DNA of 60,674 nt, taken from NCBI RefSeq assembly GCF_000759025.1, contig NZ_JPOS01000078.1, positions 1-60,674 of the forward strand, in the 5' to 3' direction. The stretch's first letter is position 1. Every line of letters begins with the position of its first letter. This document shows, one piece after another, positions 1-9,618 of the stretch. Source of the DNA: Phaeodactylibacter xiamenensis (lineage in GTDB: Bacteria; Bacteroidota; Bacteroidia; Chitinophagales; Saprospiraceae). The translations under genes and the position numbers were made by a program. A model generated the notes under the pieces. It did not search any database. It saw nothing but the letters and a program-made list of their open reading frames with translations, and had not been told where the DNA came from.

Positions 1-1034
1 CTGCCGCTGCGGTAGTACTTCCGTTGCCGTTGGCATCGAGCTGCACGGTGAGGTTCCGGCAAAGCGCAACAGGGGCGACGTTATCCTCGACGGTGACAGT
101 AGTGTTGCAAGTGCTGACGTTTCCGTTGACATCGGTGACGGTGAGCGTCTCGGCATTGGCGCCGGCCTCTGCACATCCGAAGCTGGTCTGGCTGAGGGAA
201 AGCGAAGAGACCCCGCAAGCATCGCCGGAGCCGTTGTCGGCTGCCGCTGCGGTAGTGCTTCCGTTGCCGTTGGCATCGAGCTGCACGGTGACGTTCTGGC
301 AAAGCGCGGTAGGTGCTACGTTGTCCTCAACGGTGACAGTAGTGTTGCAAGTGCTGACGTTTCCGTTGACATCGGTGACGGTGAGCGTCTCGGCATTGGC
401 GCCGGCCTCTGCACATCCGAAGCTGGTCTGGCTGAGGGAAAGCGAAGAGACCCCGCAAGCATCGCCGGAGCCGTTGTCGGCTGCCGCTGCGGTAGTGCTT
501 CCGTTGCCGTTGGCATCGAGCTGCACGGTGACGTTCTGGCAAAGCGCGGTAGGTGCTACGTTGTCCTCAACGGTGACAGTAGTGCTGCAGGTGCTGACGT
601 TCCCGTTGACATCAGTGACGGTGAGGGTCTCGGCATTAGCGCCAACCTCTGCACATCCGAAGCTGGTCTGGCTGAGGGAAAGCGAAGCGACCCCGCAAGC
701 ATCGCTGGAGCCGTTGTCGGCTGCCGCTGCGGTAGTGCTTCCGTTGCCGTTGGCATCGAGCTGCACGGTGAGGTTCTGGCAAAGCGCGGTAGGTGCTACG
801 TTGTCCTCAACGGTGACAGTAGTGTTGCAAGTGCTGACGTTTCCGTTGACATCGGTGACGGTGAGGGTCTCGGCATTGGCGCCGGCCTCTGCACATCCGA
901 AGCTGGTCTGGCTAAGGGAAAGCGAAGCGACCCCGCAGGCATCGCTGGAGCCGTTGTCCACTGCTTCTGCGGTAGTACTTCCGTTACCGTTGGCATCGAG
1001 CTGCACGGTGACGTTCTGGCAAAGCGCAGTGGGA
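1..1034. repeat. Tandem 240-bp repeats coding for 80-residue HYR-like domains
   Basis: Four full units begin at 1, 241, 481 and 721, and a partial fifth begins at 961. The period is exactly 240 bp (80 codons). On the minus strand each unit encodes a domain beginning APTALCQN and ending with a VTVEDNV linker. Units differ at only a few positions, so the array can expand or contract in frame by recombination. It continues past the left edge. Confidence 0.95.
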
Positions 1035-4000
1035 GGCTGTTCGTCCCTGACCTCTAAGGAATAGCTGCAAGTTGCCGTTCCGGAGCCGGAGATCACTCGC
1101 CATTCGATTTCATGATGGCCGGGGTTGAAGGCCTGTTCGGAGCTGTTGGAAGGCATCCACCCGCTCCAGTCGCTGGCAGGGGCCTGGTTGGCATCAGTGG
1201 TGCGGGTACGGAATTCGAGTGTAGTGCCGCCGCAGGCATCGCTAATGGCCGGTACTGGCAAGGCGATGGTACTGGAGCAAGCATCCAGGTCGGTTACTTC
1301 GGAGAAGTCTGCCGGGCAGCTCAGCGAAGGCAGCAGGTCATCATTGAGGATGGTCCCGGTGGCGGTGGTATTGCCAAATACGACATCAAGGCTGCCGGCC
1401 TGCAGGTTGCTAAGGCTGATGGTGAACATCTCATCCGTCTCGATGAGGCAGTCGCCATTGACTGCCACGGTGATGAATTGTGTTTCCATCTCCATACCAG
1501 CGAATGAAAGGGTGCCGCTGTTAGCCACGTAGTCGCCATCGGAAACGGCTGCCGTACCGTCTGCGGTAGCGAAGTCAACGGTGAAAGGCATGTCTACTGC
1601 CTGGTCGAGGGCGACCTGGAAAGTGAAGTTGGTGGTGCCGTCATCGGTTTCGGCTTGTTCGAGGTTGGAGATGGTTAATGTGGCGGTATCGTCATTGAGG
1701 ATGGTGCCGGTAGCAGTGTCCATGCCGGCGGAGAGTTGGTATCCATTGCCACTGAGCAGGGTGAGCGTGATGCTCTCATCAGGCTCTACGGTGTTATCGG
1801 CTACCGGGTCGAAAGTGATAGCCACGGAGCTGACCCCGGCGTCCATGAATACCGTGCCTGTGGTGCCATCGAAAGTGCCTGCCCCGGTTTGGCTGTAGTC
1901 GGTGCTGAAGATGGCCGTGCCGCTCGCGCTGAAGTTGACCGTTATGGGCGCGAAGGCACAGTCGCGGCTGATGGTATAGGCCAGGTTGCCGGCTTCGTCC
2001 TCGTCTACGCTGATGGGGTCGACGGAGATGGAAACGAGTGGTTTTCGGAATTCAATGTCCACATTATCGGAGGAGGACGGGCAGGAGGAACCATTGGAGA
2101 TGGCCCATCTCAGGGTATAGGTTTGGCCGGGCGTGCCGGTGAAGCTGGAGTTGGGCGAAGCGGGGTCGGTGATGGCCCCTTGCCCATCGGCTTCGACAAG
2201 AATGCTCCACTGGCCCGTGCCCACGGAAGGCGTATTGGCGGCCAGGGAGGCGGTGCCGCACACCCCAAACTGGTCCGGGCCGGCATTGGCAGGGGTAGGC
2301 GCCCCTTCTAGGTTTACGGTGATGGGAACAGTCCGGGGGCAGCCCGGCGTGCCGTCCACGGAGAAGTAGAGCGTATGAGTGCCCGCGCCGATAGAGGAGG
2401 TGAAGGTATTGGACGATTGGTTGTAGCTGCCGGCGGGTGTGCTCAGGGCTTCGTCCGTGTACCAGGTGGCGGCGGCCGTGAAGCTGTTGGCACCGCCAAT
2501 CCCGAGTGCGGGGCTTAGCCCGCTTTCGCAACCAGCGACCGTGCCCACGATGAGGTCGTTGTTGGTCACGTTCGGGATGGGGTTGCCTTGCGGGTACACG
2601 ATGAAGCCGTCGTTGGTCAAGCCACTGTTGCTATGCGTATCGGTGGTATTGACGGTGAACAGGCCGGCGTTGGTGAAAGAAGCTGTATTGGATAGCGGCG
2701 CATTCATAAAGAGCTGGGCACAGGCGTCGTTCTGGAAAGTGGCCTGGTTTCTAATCCCCTCCGCTCCCGTGTTGCCCAGGGCTCCGAGATTGATTACCCC
2801 GGCATTGGTGAAGTTGCCACCTGAGAAGTTTCCGATTTCGCTACTCGTCGAGCGGTCGATGCGGATATGCCCTCCGGCGTTGTTGAAAAAGTTGCCGTTG
2901 TTTCTAAGGCCGTTTAGCCCGGTGCTTTCATGGGCTCCGATGGTGATCTCTGCCGCATTGGTGAAAGTACCGAAGTTCGTTATTCCTTCGAGTGTGGATC
3001 GGTCGATGTGGATATGCCCAGCGCTGTTGTTCTGGAAAGTAAAGCTGTTGGAAATGCCGACACTTCCTACGCTCTCATTCGCCCCGATGGTGATGTCCGC
3101 CGCATTGGTGAAAGTGCCAAAGTTGGAAATTCCATTGCCTGTGGAGCGGTCAATACGGATGTGGCCGCCGGTGTTGTTTTGGAAAGTAGAGCTATTGGTG
3201 TTGGAAATGCGGTACTGACCCAGGCTTGCCACGGCCCCGATGGTGATGTCGGCGGCGTTGGTGAAGGTGCCGACGTTGGTGATTCCATTGCCTGTGGAGC
3301 GGTCAATGCGGATATGGCCGCTGGCGTTGTTTTGGAAAACGGCTTGGTTGTAAATGCCATTATCCCCCACACTGGATACCGATCCGAGCACCAGTTCGCC
3401 GCTGTTGTCCACCGTACCTTCGTTGTTCAGCCCCGCTGTGAAATTTGTGGGCGAGGTATAGCTTGCTGAGCCATTGATGGTCAGGCTGGCCATCGGCTGT
3501 ATGCTCAGCACCGCCCCGCTTTGCACGTGCACTGATTGGGCGAGGGCCGCCGTGCCGGCTGAGATGACGGGGTCGTTGGCCACATCCGGGATGATGACGG
3601 GATTATCGGCCGTGGGTACGCAGGCGGGGCTCCAGTTGCCGTCGGTGTGCCAGTCGGTGGAGACACTGCCCGTCCAGGTACGTTCGGCAATGCAGAGGCA
3701 GGGGTCGGGCGTAGCCTGGTACTCGTAGGCGCCCAGGTCCACCGTGCCGTTGTTGAAGAAGCGGGGGGTGCCTCCGAGATCGGTTGCTATGCCTGCGGGG
3801 ACGGCCGTATTATCACCCGCGTCAATAGCCGGCGAACATGGCTGTAGCGCAAAGTTACCATTGGCGGCATCCACGAACAAGGGGTCTACATTCCCATCGC
3901 CGCCGGGGCAGTTGGCGCAGGGAGTGTAGCCGCTTTGTACGATGGAATTGCTTAAGGTTGGTATTGCTGCTCCATTGCTAAATTCTATTTGGGCGGAGGA

Positions 4001-6070
4001 GGATGGGGCTTGGTTCCCCGAAAAGTTACCCCATAGTATAGAATTTGTTAGGAGCACTTCAGTGTTTATTACATTACTAGCTAATCCTCCAGGAGTGCTT
4101 GATTGCGAGGAATTCCCATAAAATACACAATTAGTGCATGTGAAAGTACCAACTTCAACTTGTGCGCCACCACCATGGTTTCCTGCTATATTCTTAGCGA
4201 ATATGCAGTTCACAAAAGTGGGCGAAGCATTGCTAGTGTAAAGACCGCCGCCATTTGAGTTGGCAAAGTTATTTCGTATGATACAGTTAATGAATAAAGG
4301 CGAGGCATCGGTGTTTCGAATCCCGCCGCCTTGACTGCCATTACCTAAATTAGGATTGTAAGCATTCTGTATGATAAAACCATTCAGGATGGCAGTGTTG
4401 TCTAAACCTCCGCTATGGTTATTAATTACCCGGTAGCTATTATCTGTATTGACTCCTACCGTACCGATATCCCCACTGAGCACAGTCTCATTCGCCGCCC
4501 AATCCCGTACACTAAAATCACCTTCCTGCCCCGGCAGGCCGGGAAAACCGCCGTAAATCCCCACGCCATTGATCATGGAAAAAGAAACACCCCTGTCGGT
4601 ACCGGTAGTGGGCTTGTACGTCCCTTCCGCTACCCAGATTTGAGCGATGCCCGGATTGTTCCTGGCCTGGTTTAGCGCATCCTGCAGGTCGTTGAAGGCA
4701 TCGGCCCAGGAAGAGCCATCGTTATTGCCGCTGGCATCGTCATTAACGTAAAGGATGGTGCAGCTTGATGTGAAATCGTAGCTGGACTGGTATTCATAAG
4801 CACCTATGTCAATCGTGGTCGCGCCGGTAGCATTGAATACCCGGGGATTACCATCGAGGTCGAGCGAACTGGAATTAGCCGCATTGTCCCCCGCATCAAT
4901 AGCCGGGGAACATTCCCGCAGGCGCAAATCGCCGTTGGCAGCATCCACGAAAAGCGGGTCTGCATTCCCGTCGCCGCCGGGACAGTTGGAACAAGCACCG
5001 AAGCCCCCCTGCACGATAGAGTGGCTGATGGTGAAGTCGCCAAAAAAGTTATTGTTGCTATTGTCCCACAGGATACAGTTTTGCACCTGCGTGTTGGTGT
5101 TAAAGAAGTTACCCAACACGGCATTACGGGTGCTGTTGCCGCTGATGGTACAGTTGATGAGCAGGCTACCCCCACCGTCAAAGTCAAAAATCACCCCATC
5201 GCCTGCCCCGCCATTGGTATTTTGGGTGAACAGGCAGTTGGTGAATACGGGCGAGCAGTTGGTCGCATTGATGACGCAAGAGCCATTGCGGGCACCGAAA
5301 TTGTCCCTGAACACGCAATTGTTGATGGTTGGACTGGCCTGGAAGTTGGACATAGCCGCACCTTCCTGGGTGGCAGCAGAAAAGCCATTGGCGTTGCCGC
5401 CGCTCAGGGTGAAGCCGTCGAGGACTGCCGAAGCATCAAGGTTACTGTTGTTGAAAATGTGAATGCTGTTGTCACTGTTGTCATCCGGCGTGCCGATGTC
5501 ACCACTTAGGATGGTCTCGTATGCTACCCAGTCCCGGTCGGTAAAGACAGGGTCGCCGGTATTGGGGAAGCCGCCGTAGATAGCCACGCCGTTTTTCATC
5601 ACAAAAGAAGCGTTACGGTCGGTGCCGGAGGTGGGCTTGTAGGTGCCTGCGGCTACCCAGACCTGTTCGACACCACAGGCTTCAATCATCGCCTGCAAAT
5701 CACCGGAGGCATCAGCCCAGGAAGTGCCGTTGCCCGTGCCGCCTGCCTTGACGTAGCGGATGGGCACAGTCGGGATCACTTTAGCCTCTGTCCAATTGGA
5801 GCTAGTGCCGCTGAGGGCGAAGTTGTTAAGGATACCGGGGAATGTACTGGTGTTGGCACTATTGGCTAAGATATTGATGTTTGGGTTGTCTGCATTTGCT
5901 ATGCCCTGATTGAACTGGTAGTAGGCAAGCAATCCCGTTTGGGGCAAACCGAGTTCATCGCATAGGCCAGCCCGTATTTCTGCCTGGGTGCGTGCGATAG
6001 TCCAGATGCGTACTTCATCGAGCGTACCGTTTGTAAATTCGATAGTACCATCGAACCCAGGTAGATGCCG
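1..6070 (-). CDS. Giant modular surface protein, downstream part (frame-shifted, runs off the left edge)
   Basis: This is the continuation of the gene that starts at 8601. It is open in one minus frame from 6070 to base 1; I checked the frame at seven points. It has no start of its own. The order is: second half of a LamG/concanavalin-like domain (an EVRIWTIARTQ-type ending near 6010); two right-handed beta-helix modules, each beginning with a VNDDASGNNDG or RYVKAGGTGNG type motif; a region of repeated GHIRIDRST units (about 2820-3330); an Ig-like part; Calx-beta domains (about 1580-2000); then HYR-like 80-residue repeats to the edge. This architecture is that of a very large exported adhesin or cell-surface protein, and a T9SS sorting domain beyond the edge is expected but not seen. 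A one-base loss near 6048-6058 puts it out of frame with the upstream part. Whether it is translated as it stands is uncertain. Confidence 0.7.
5021..5670. repeat. Direct repeat copy A (beta-helix module), partner at 6721-7370
   Basis: This block matches 6721-7370 at a constant offset of 1,700 bp without visible indels. It includes a stretch of more than 50 identical bases (about 5193-5248 against 6893-6948). Both copies encode the same beta-helix module. Weaker similarity extends further, to about 4900 and 6600. Confidence 0.9.
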
Positions 6071-6327
6071 CTACTGAAGGCAGGCAGCGGGGTGTCCGAG
6101 GATTGTCGCTGCTCAACCAACTCTCCGTCTAGATAGGACTTGAATCCGTTGGGCGTATTGCGTTGCCAGGTGAAGGCGATGTGATGCCAGTTGCCATCAT
6201 CAAAACCTGTACCGACAGAGATACCGCTGGATGTACCACCGTCGTTGGATAGGATTTGGACATTGTTTTGCCAGGCGGTCACAATAAAGCCATCCGCACT
6301 CTGCATTCGTACGGCGGATTGGCTATT

Positions 6328-8601
6328 CTAACCCTTGAACCAGTACTCCACCGTAATAGCATCCCCGCCGGGGAAAAAATCGTCGGCGGGGCAGCTCGTA
6401 TAAATATATACATGGTCATCTACCCCGTCTAAATTCAGCCCATTATCGTTAGTGGAGGGGGTGGAGATAGTCAGCTCTTGATAAACGCCTTGAAACTCAT
6501 ACGCTCCTATATCTACTGCTCCGCCGTTATAAAATCTGTCATTGCCATCCAGGTCGGTGTTGATGGCGGAAGGTAGAGCGGTGTTGTTGCCGGCATCAAT
6601 GGCGCAGGAACTGGCTTGCAGGCGTAAATCGCCACTAGCGGCATCCACGAAGAGTGGGTCTACATTCCCATCGCCGCCTGGACAGCCGGTGCAGGGATCG
6701 TAGCCACCTTTTACAATAGAGTGGCTGATGGTAAAGTCGCCCCAAAGGCCGTTGGTGCTATTGTTCCACAAGATGCAGTTTTGCACCTGCGTATTAACGT
6801 TTGTCAAATTGGCTAGCGCGAAATCGCGGGTAATATTGCCGCTAATGGTGCAGTTGATGAGCAGGCTGCCCCCGCCGTTAAAGTCAAAAATTACCCCATC
6901 GCCTGCCCCGCCATTGGTATTTTGGGTGAACAGGCAGTTGGTGAATACCGGCGAGCAGTTGGTCGAGTTCATGACGGCAGCACCGTTGCGGAAACCGAAA
7001 TTGTCCCTGAACACGCAATTGTTGATGGTCGGGCTGGATTGCTGGTTGACTATGGCGCCACCTTCCTGAGTTGGAATAGAAAAGCCATTGGCATTGCCGC
7101 CGCTCAGGGTGAAGCCGTCGAGGATAGCCGAAGCATCAAGGTTATTGTTGTTGATAATGTGAATGCTGTTGTCGCTATTATCGCCCGGCGTGCCGATGTC
7201 GCCGCTGAGAATAGTCTCGTGCGCTGCCCAGTCCCGGTCGGCAAAAGTGGGGTTGCCGGTATTGGGGAAGCCGCCGTAGATGGCTACGCCGTTTTGCATG
7301 GAAAAAGAAATATTGCGGTCGGTACCGCTCGTGGGCTTGTAGGTGCCTTCCGCCACCCAGATTTCCGTTACATCCGGGCAGGAAGCGGCCAGGGCCAGAG
7401 CCTCCTGCAGGTCGTTGAAGGCATGGGCCCAGGAGGTACCGTCGTCATTGCCACCAGCATCATCGTTGACGTAGAGGATGTTGCCCGGGCAGATGAAGGC
7501 ACTCACTTCCGCACTGTTCACGCTCGTCAGGTCGTTGGGGTTGTCCCGGAGAACATTTCTAGGGTTACTCACGTGTGCCGGGGTGAAGGTGCGCACCACA
7601 AAGTAGTTGGTGCCGCCGGGCAGGCCCGTCACGGTGAGTCCGGCAGCTGTTTTGCCGCCGGTGCTTTCGGTGGTGCCGTAGGAAGTGTAGGGACCGCCGG
7701 GGGTTGGAGAAGCCAGCACCTCGTAGTAGCCGCCGTCTCCGGTGTAGCCGATGGGCGTCCAGCTCAGGGTGGCTTCGTTGGCGGCACCCGGCGTTACCTG
7801 TACGTTGGTGGGCGGCACCGTTTGGGTGTTGCGCCAGCCGAGCTGGGCATTGTCAATGGGGCCGGGCGGTGTGTTGACCACGTCAAATTTGTTGTAGTGG
7901 AGTCTTATATCACCTCCCGTATAATTGACCCAATCGGGCGGTAACACCCCCTCTAATTGATTGCCAACATATCTAAAAACATTTGGCACATTATTCGAAA
8001 GCGTCCCCTCCACCCGGGTCTGATTGATAAACCGAACGACATTACCCGGCATATCGGGCGGAAAAATGCCGCCTATGCCGCTGTTGGTAATCTCTATCGC
8101 CCTGAAATTGGGAAAACTGGTCATGATGCTATTGCCCAGTAAATCCTGCAAGGTACCGGTGAGGCCGGTATTGTCATCCAGGCGCAGGATGTTGAGCTTC
8201 GAGAGGTTGGTGAGGTCTTTGGCGGTGGCGGGATTGTTGGGGTCAGTCCAGCAGTCTCTTATCTGCAGCTCAGTCAACTCAGTAAGTTGGTTCAGCTCCG
8301 CCGGGAAGTCGGTGGTGAGTTTGTTGGCGCCGCAGGAAACCTGGAGTTCGACGACCCGTCCGTTATTGCAGATCACGCCCGGCCAGTCGGCGGCGGCTAC
8401 CGGGCAGGGGTTGCCGCTGCCCCAGCCGAGGGCGACGTCCCAGCCGTAGTCGTCGCGCAGGGTATTCATGATGGCCAGGTCGGGCCCGCCGAGTTGGGCG
8501 AGGGAGGGGAGCGACAAGGCGCAGCAGAAGAATAGGGACAGCAGGCCTGCCCGAAAAAGGAGGGCGGGCTTGAAAGGGGCGGAGAAAAACAGCATAGTCA
8601 T
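6328..8601 (-). CDS. Giant modular surface protein, N-terminal part (LRR, FN3, beta-helix, start of LamG)
   Basis: 757 codons starting at the ATG at 8601, with a Sec signal peptide (residues 1-36, ending SLAQ). Next comes a plant-type leucine-rich-repeat region (about 40-235, opening with a W-x-GV-x-C cap), a fibronectin type III domain (about 268-368), a right-handed beta-helix of the polymorphic-outer-membrane kind (about 378-700) and the first residues of a LamG domain. It stops at an in-frame TAG (6330-6328) just after EYWFKG. The same frame resumes at once with the missing LamG core, so this is a truncated product of a larger gene. No membrane anchor is present in this part. The role is probably surface adhesion or matrix. 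The upstream neighbour is a broken hybrid regulator on the same strand, but no operon link is evident across the 273-bp gap. Confidence 0.85.
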   Translation of the reverse strand: MTMLFFSAPFKPALLFRAGLLSLFFCCALSLPSLAQLGGPDLAIMNTLRDDYGWDVALGWGSGNPCPVAAADWPGVICNNGRVVELQVSCGANKLTTDFPAELNQLTELTELQIRDCWTDPNNPATAKDLTNLSKLNILRLDDNTGLTGTLQDLLGNSIMTSFPNFRAIEITNSGIGGIFPPDMPGNVVRFINQTRVEGTLSNNVPNVFRYVGNQLEGVLPPDWVNYTGGDIRLHYNKFDVVNTPPGPIDNAQLGWRNTQTVPPTNVQVTPGAANEATLSWTPIGYTGDGGYYEVLASPTPGGPYTSYGTTESTGGKTAAGLTVTGLPGGTNYFVVRTFTPAHVSNPRNVLRDNPNDLTSVNSAEVSAFICPGNILYVNDDAGGNDDGTSWAHAFNDLQEALALAASCPDVTEIWVAEGTYKPTSGTDRNISFSMQNGVAIYGGFPNTGNPTFADRDWAAHETILSGDIGTPGDNSDNSIHIINNNNLDASAILDGFTLSGGNANGFSIPTQEGGAIVNQQSSPTINNCVFRDNFGFRNGAAVMNSTNCSPVFTNCLFTQNTNGGAGDGVIFDFNGGGSLLINCTISGNITRDFALANLTNVNTQVQNCILWNNSTNGLWGDFTISHSIVKGGYDPCTGCPGGDGNVDPLFVDAASGDLRLQASSCAIDAGNNTALPSAINTDLDGNDRFYNGGAVDIGAYEFQGVYQELTISTPSTNDNGLNLDGVDDHVYIYTSCPADDFFPGGDAITVEYWFKG
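6721..7370. repeat. Direct repeat copy B (beta-helix module), partner at 5021-5670
   Basis: This is the second copy of the beta-helix module, 1,700 bp from copy A. The LamG domain with its stop codon and frameshift lies between the two copies. An intact gene would need a spacing divisible by three (for example 1,701), which agrees with the loss of one base between them. Confidence 0.9.
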
Positions 8602-8874
8602 TGTGCTTGTGATTTTGAAAAGTTTTCAAACAACGGCCGCCGCTTTACCGTCAAAGGCAGGGGGCCGTTGCGCCGTGCTTTTCCTGAGTGTTGCAGAACA
8701 GGCTCCCAGGCCAAAGAGGCACTCCGAGGCTGTATTTTCAGAAAAAAGCACTGTCACGAAGATGCGGTAATCAGTGGCAGCGGATTCCCATTTTCCATTC
8801 TGAATGGTGGATTTTCTATTTATGGTAAAAAATTAAAATATGTAAAGTGCTTGTTTAAAGAGGGTAGAAAAATG

Positions 8875-9600
8875 TTAAATTTTACTGGGCGGCAGGCCAA
8901 ACTCATTGGAGAACACCCGGCTGAAATATTTCGGGTCGGTGAACCCCACGGCGTAGGCGACTTCACCTACGGTCATATTCTCCTCTTGCAAGAGTGCTTT
9001 GCCCCTGGCCAGGCGGACGGAACGGATGAAGAGTGTGGCGTTTTTTCCGGTCAATGCCGTTAGCTTTCGATGAAGCTGGGGCTGGCTCATTGCGATCATC
9101 CGGCAGAGGTCTTCCACCGAAAAATTGGAATCGGAAAGGTGCTCCAGGACGAGGGCGTGGATTTTTTGGAGAAAGGCCCCTTCGGTTTCCTCCTTGGTTT
9201 CTTGCGGTGGCATGTCCGGAAAGGCAGCGTATTTGGCTTGCAGTTTCTGTCGTATTGCAAGCAGGTTGCCCAACGTAACCAGCAATTCCTCTTCGTGGAA
9301 TGGCTTGGCCAGATAAGCATCCGCGCCGCGCCGCAAACCGGCAATGCGGTCTTCCACACCGGCACGTGCGGTCAGTAATACGATGGGGATGTGGCTGGTG
9401 CGCTCGTCTTCCTTCAGGGCCGCACATACTTCAAAGCCATCTTTTTCCGGCATCATCACATCGCTGATGATCAGGTCGGGGATTTTCTCGTAAGCCAGGT
9501 TTATGCCATCTGCTCCGTTGTAGGCGAAGCTCAGCTCAAAAGATTCCTTAAGGCAGGAAGTCAGGTATTGTACCACATCGGGGTTGTCCTCTATAATCAA
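8875..9600 (-). CDS. Response regulator receiver with AraC-type DNA-binding domain (C-terminal piece of a hybrid two-component protein)
   Basis: 241 codons from a TTG at 9600. Residues 1-115 form a receiver domain: acidic IIEDN, phospho-acceptor Asp in DLIISDVMMPEKDG, the conserved Thr in LLTARAG, and Lys in AKPFHEEEL. Residues 140-241 form an AraC/HTH_18 domain ending FSNEFGLPPSKI. The frame is the same as that of the kinase ending at 9619, and only one TAA separates them. In the hybrid two-component family of Bacteroidota these parts are one polypeptide. There is no good independent start, so this is probably the tail of a gene split by a nonsense codon, though a separately translated regulator is possible. 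Its role would be to bind DNA after phosphorelay and control nearby secreted-protein or polysaccharide genes. Confidence 0.8.
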   Translation of the reverse strand: MIIEDNPDVVQYLTSCLKESFELSFAYNGADGINLAYEKIPDLIISDVMMPEKDGFEVCAALKEDERTSHIPIVLLTARAGVEDRIAGLRRGADAYLAKPFHEEELLVTLGNLLAIRQKLQAKYAAFPDMPPQETKEETEGAFLQKIHALVLEHLSDSNFSVEDLCRMIAMSQPQLHRKLTALTGKNATLFIRSVRLARGKALLQEENMTVGEVAYAVGFTDPKYFSRVFSNEFGLPPSKI

Positions 9601-9618
9601 AAGCTGGGGCAGCTGACG

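Noticed and set aside
24-1064. Long plus-strand frame with a repeated MPLASSCTV-type product
   Set aside because: It is the mirror of the 240-bp repeats; the minus frame gives a known domain pattern, continuous with the giant protein.
6328-6330. TAG as programmed readthrough or a recoded amino acid
   Set aside because: No tRNA or context supports it, and a nearby frameshift would still break the product; nonsense mutation or error is simpler.
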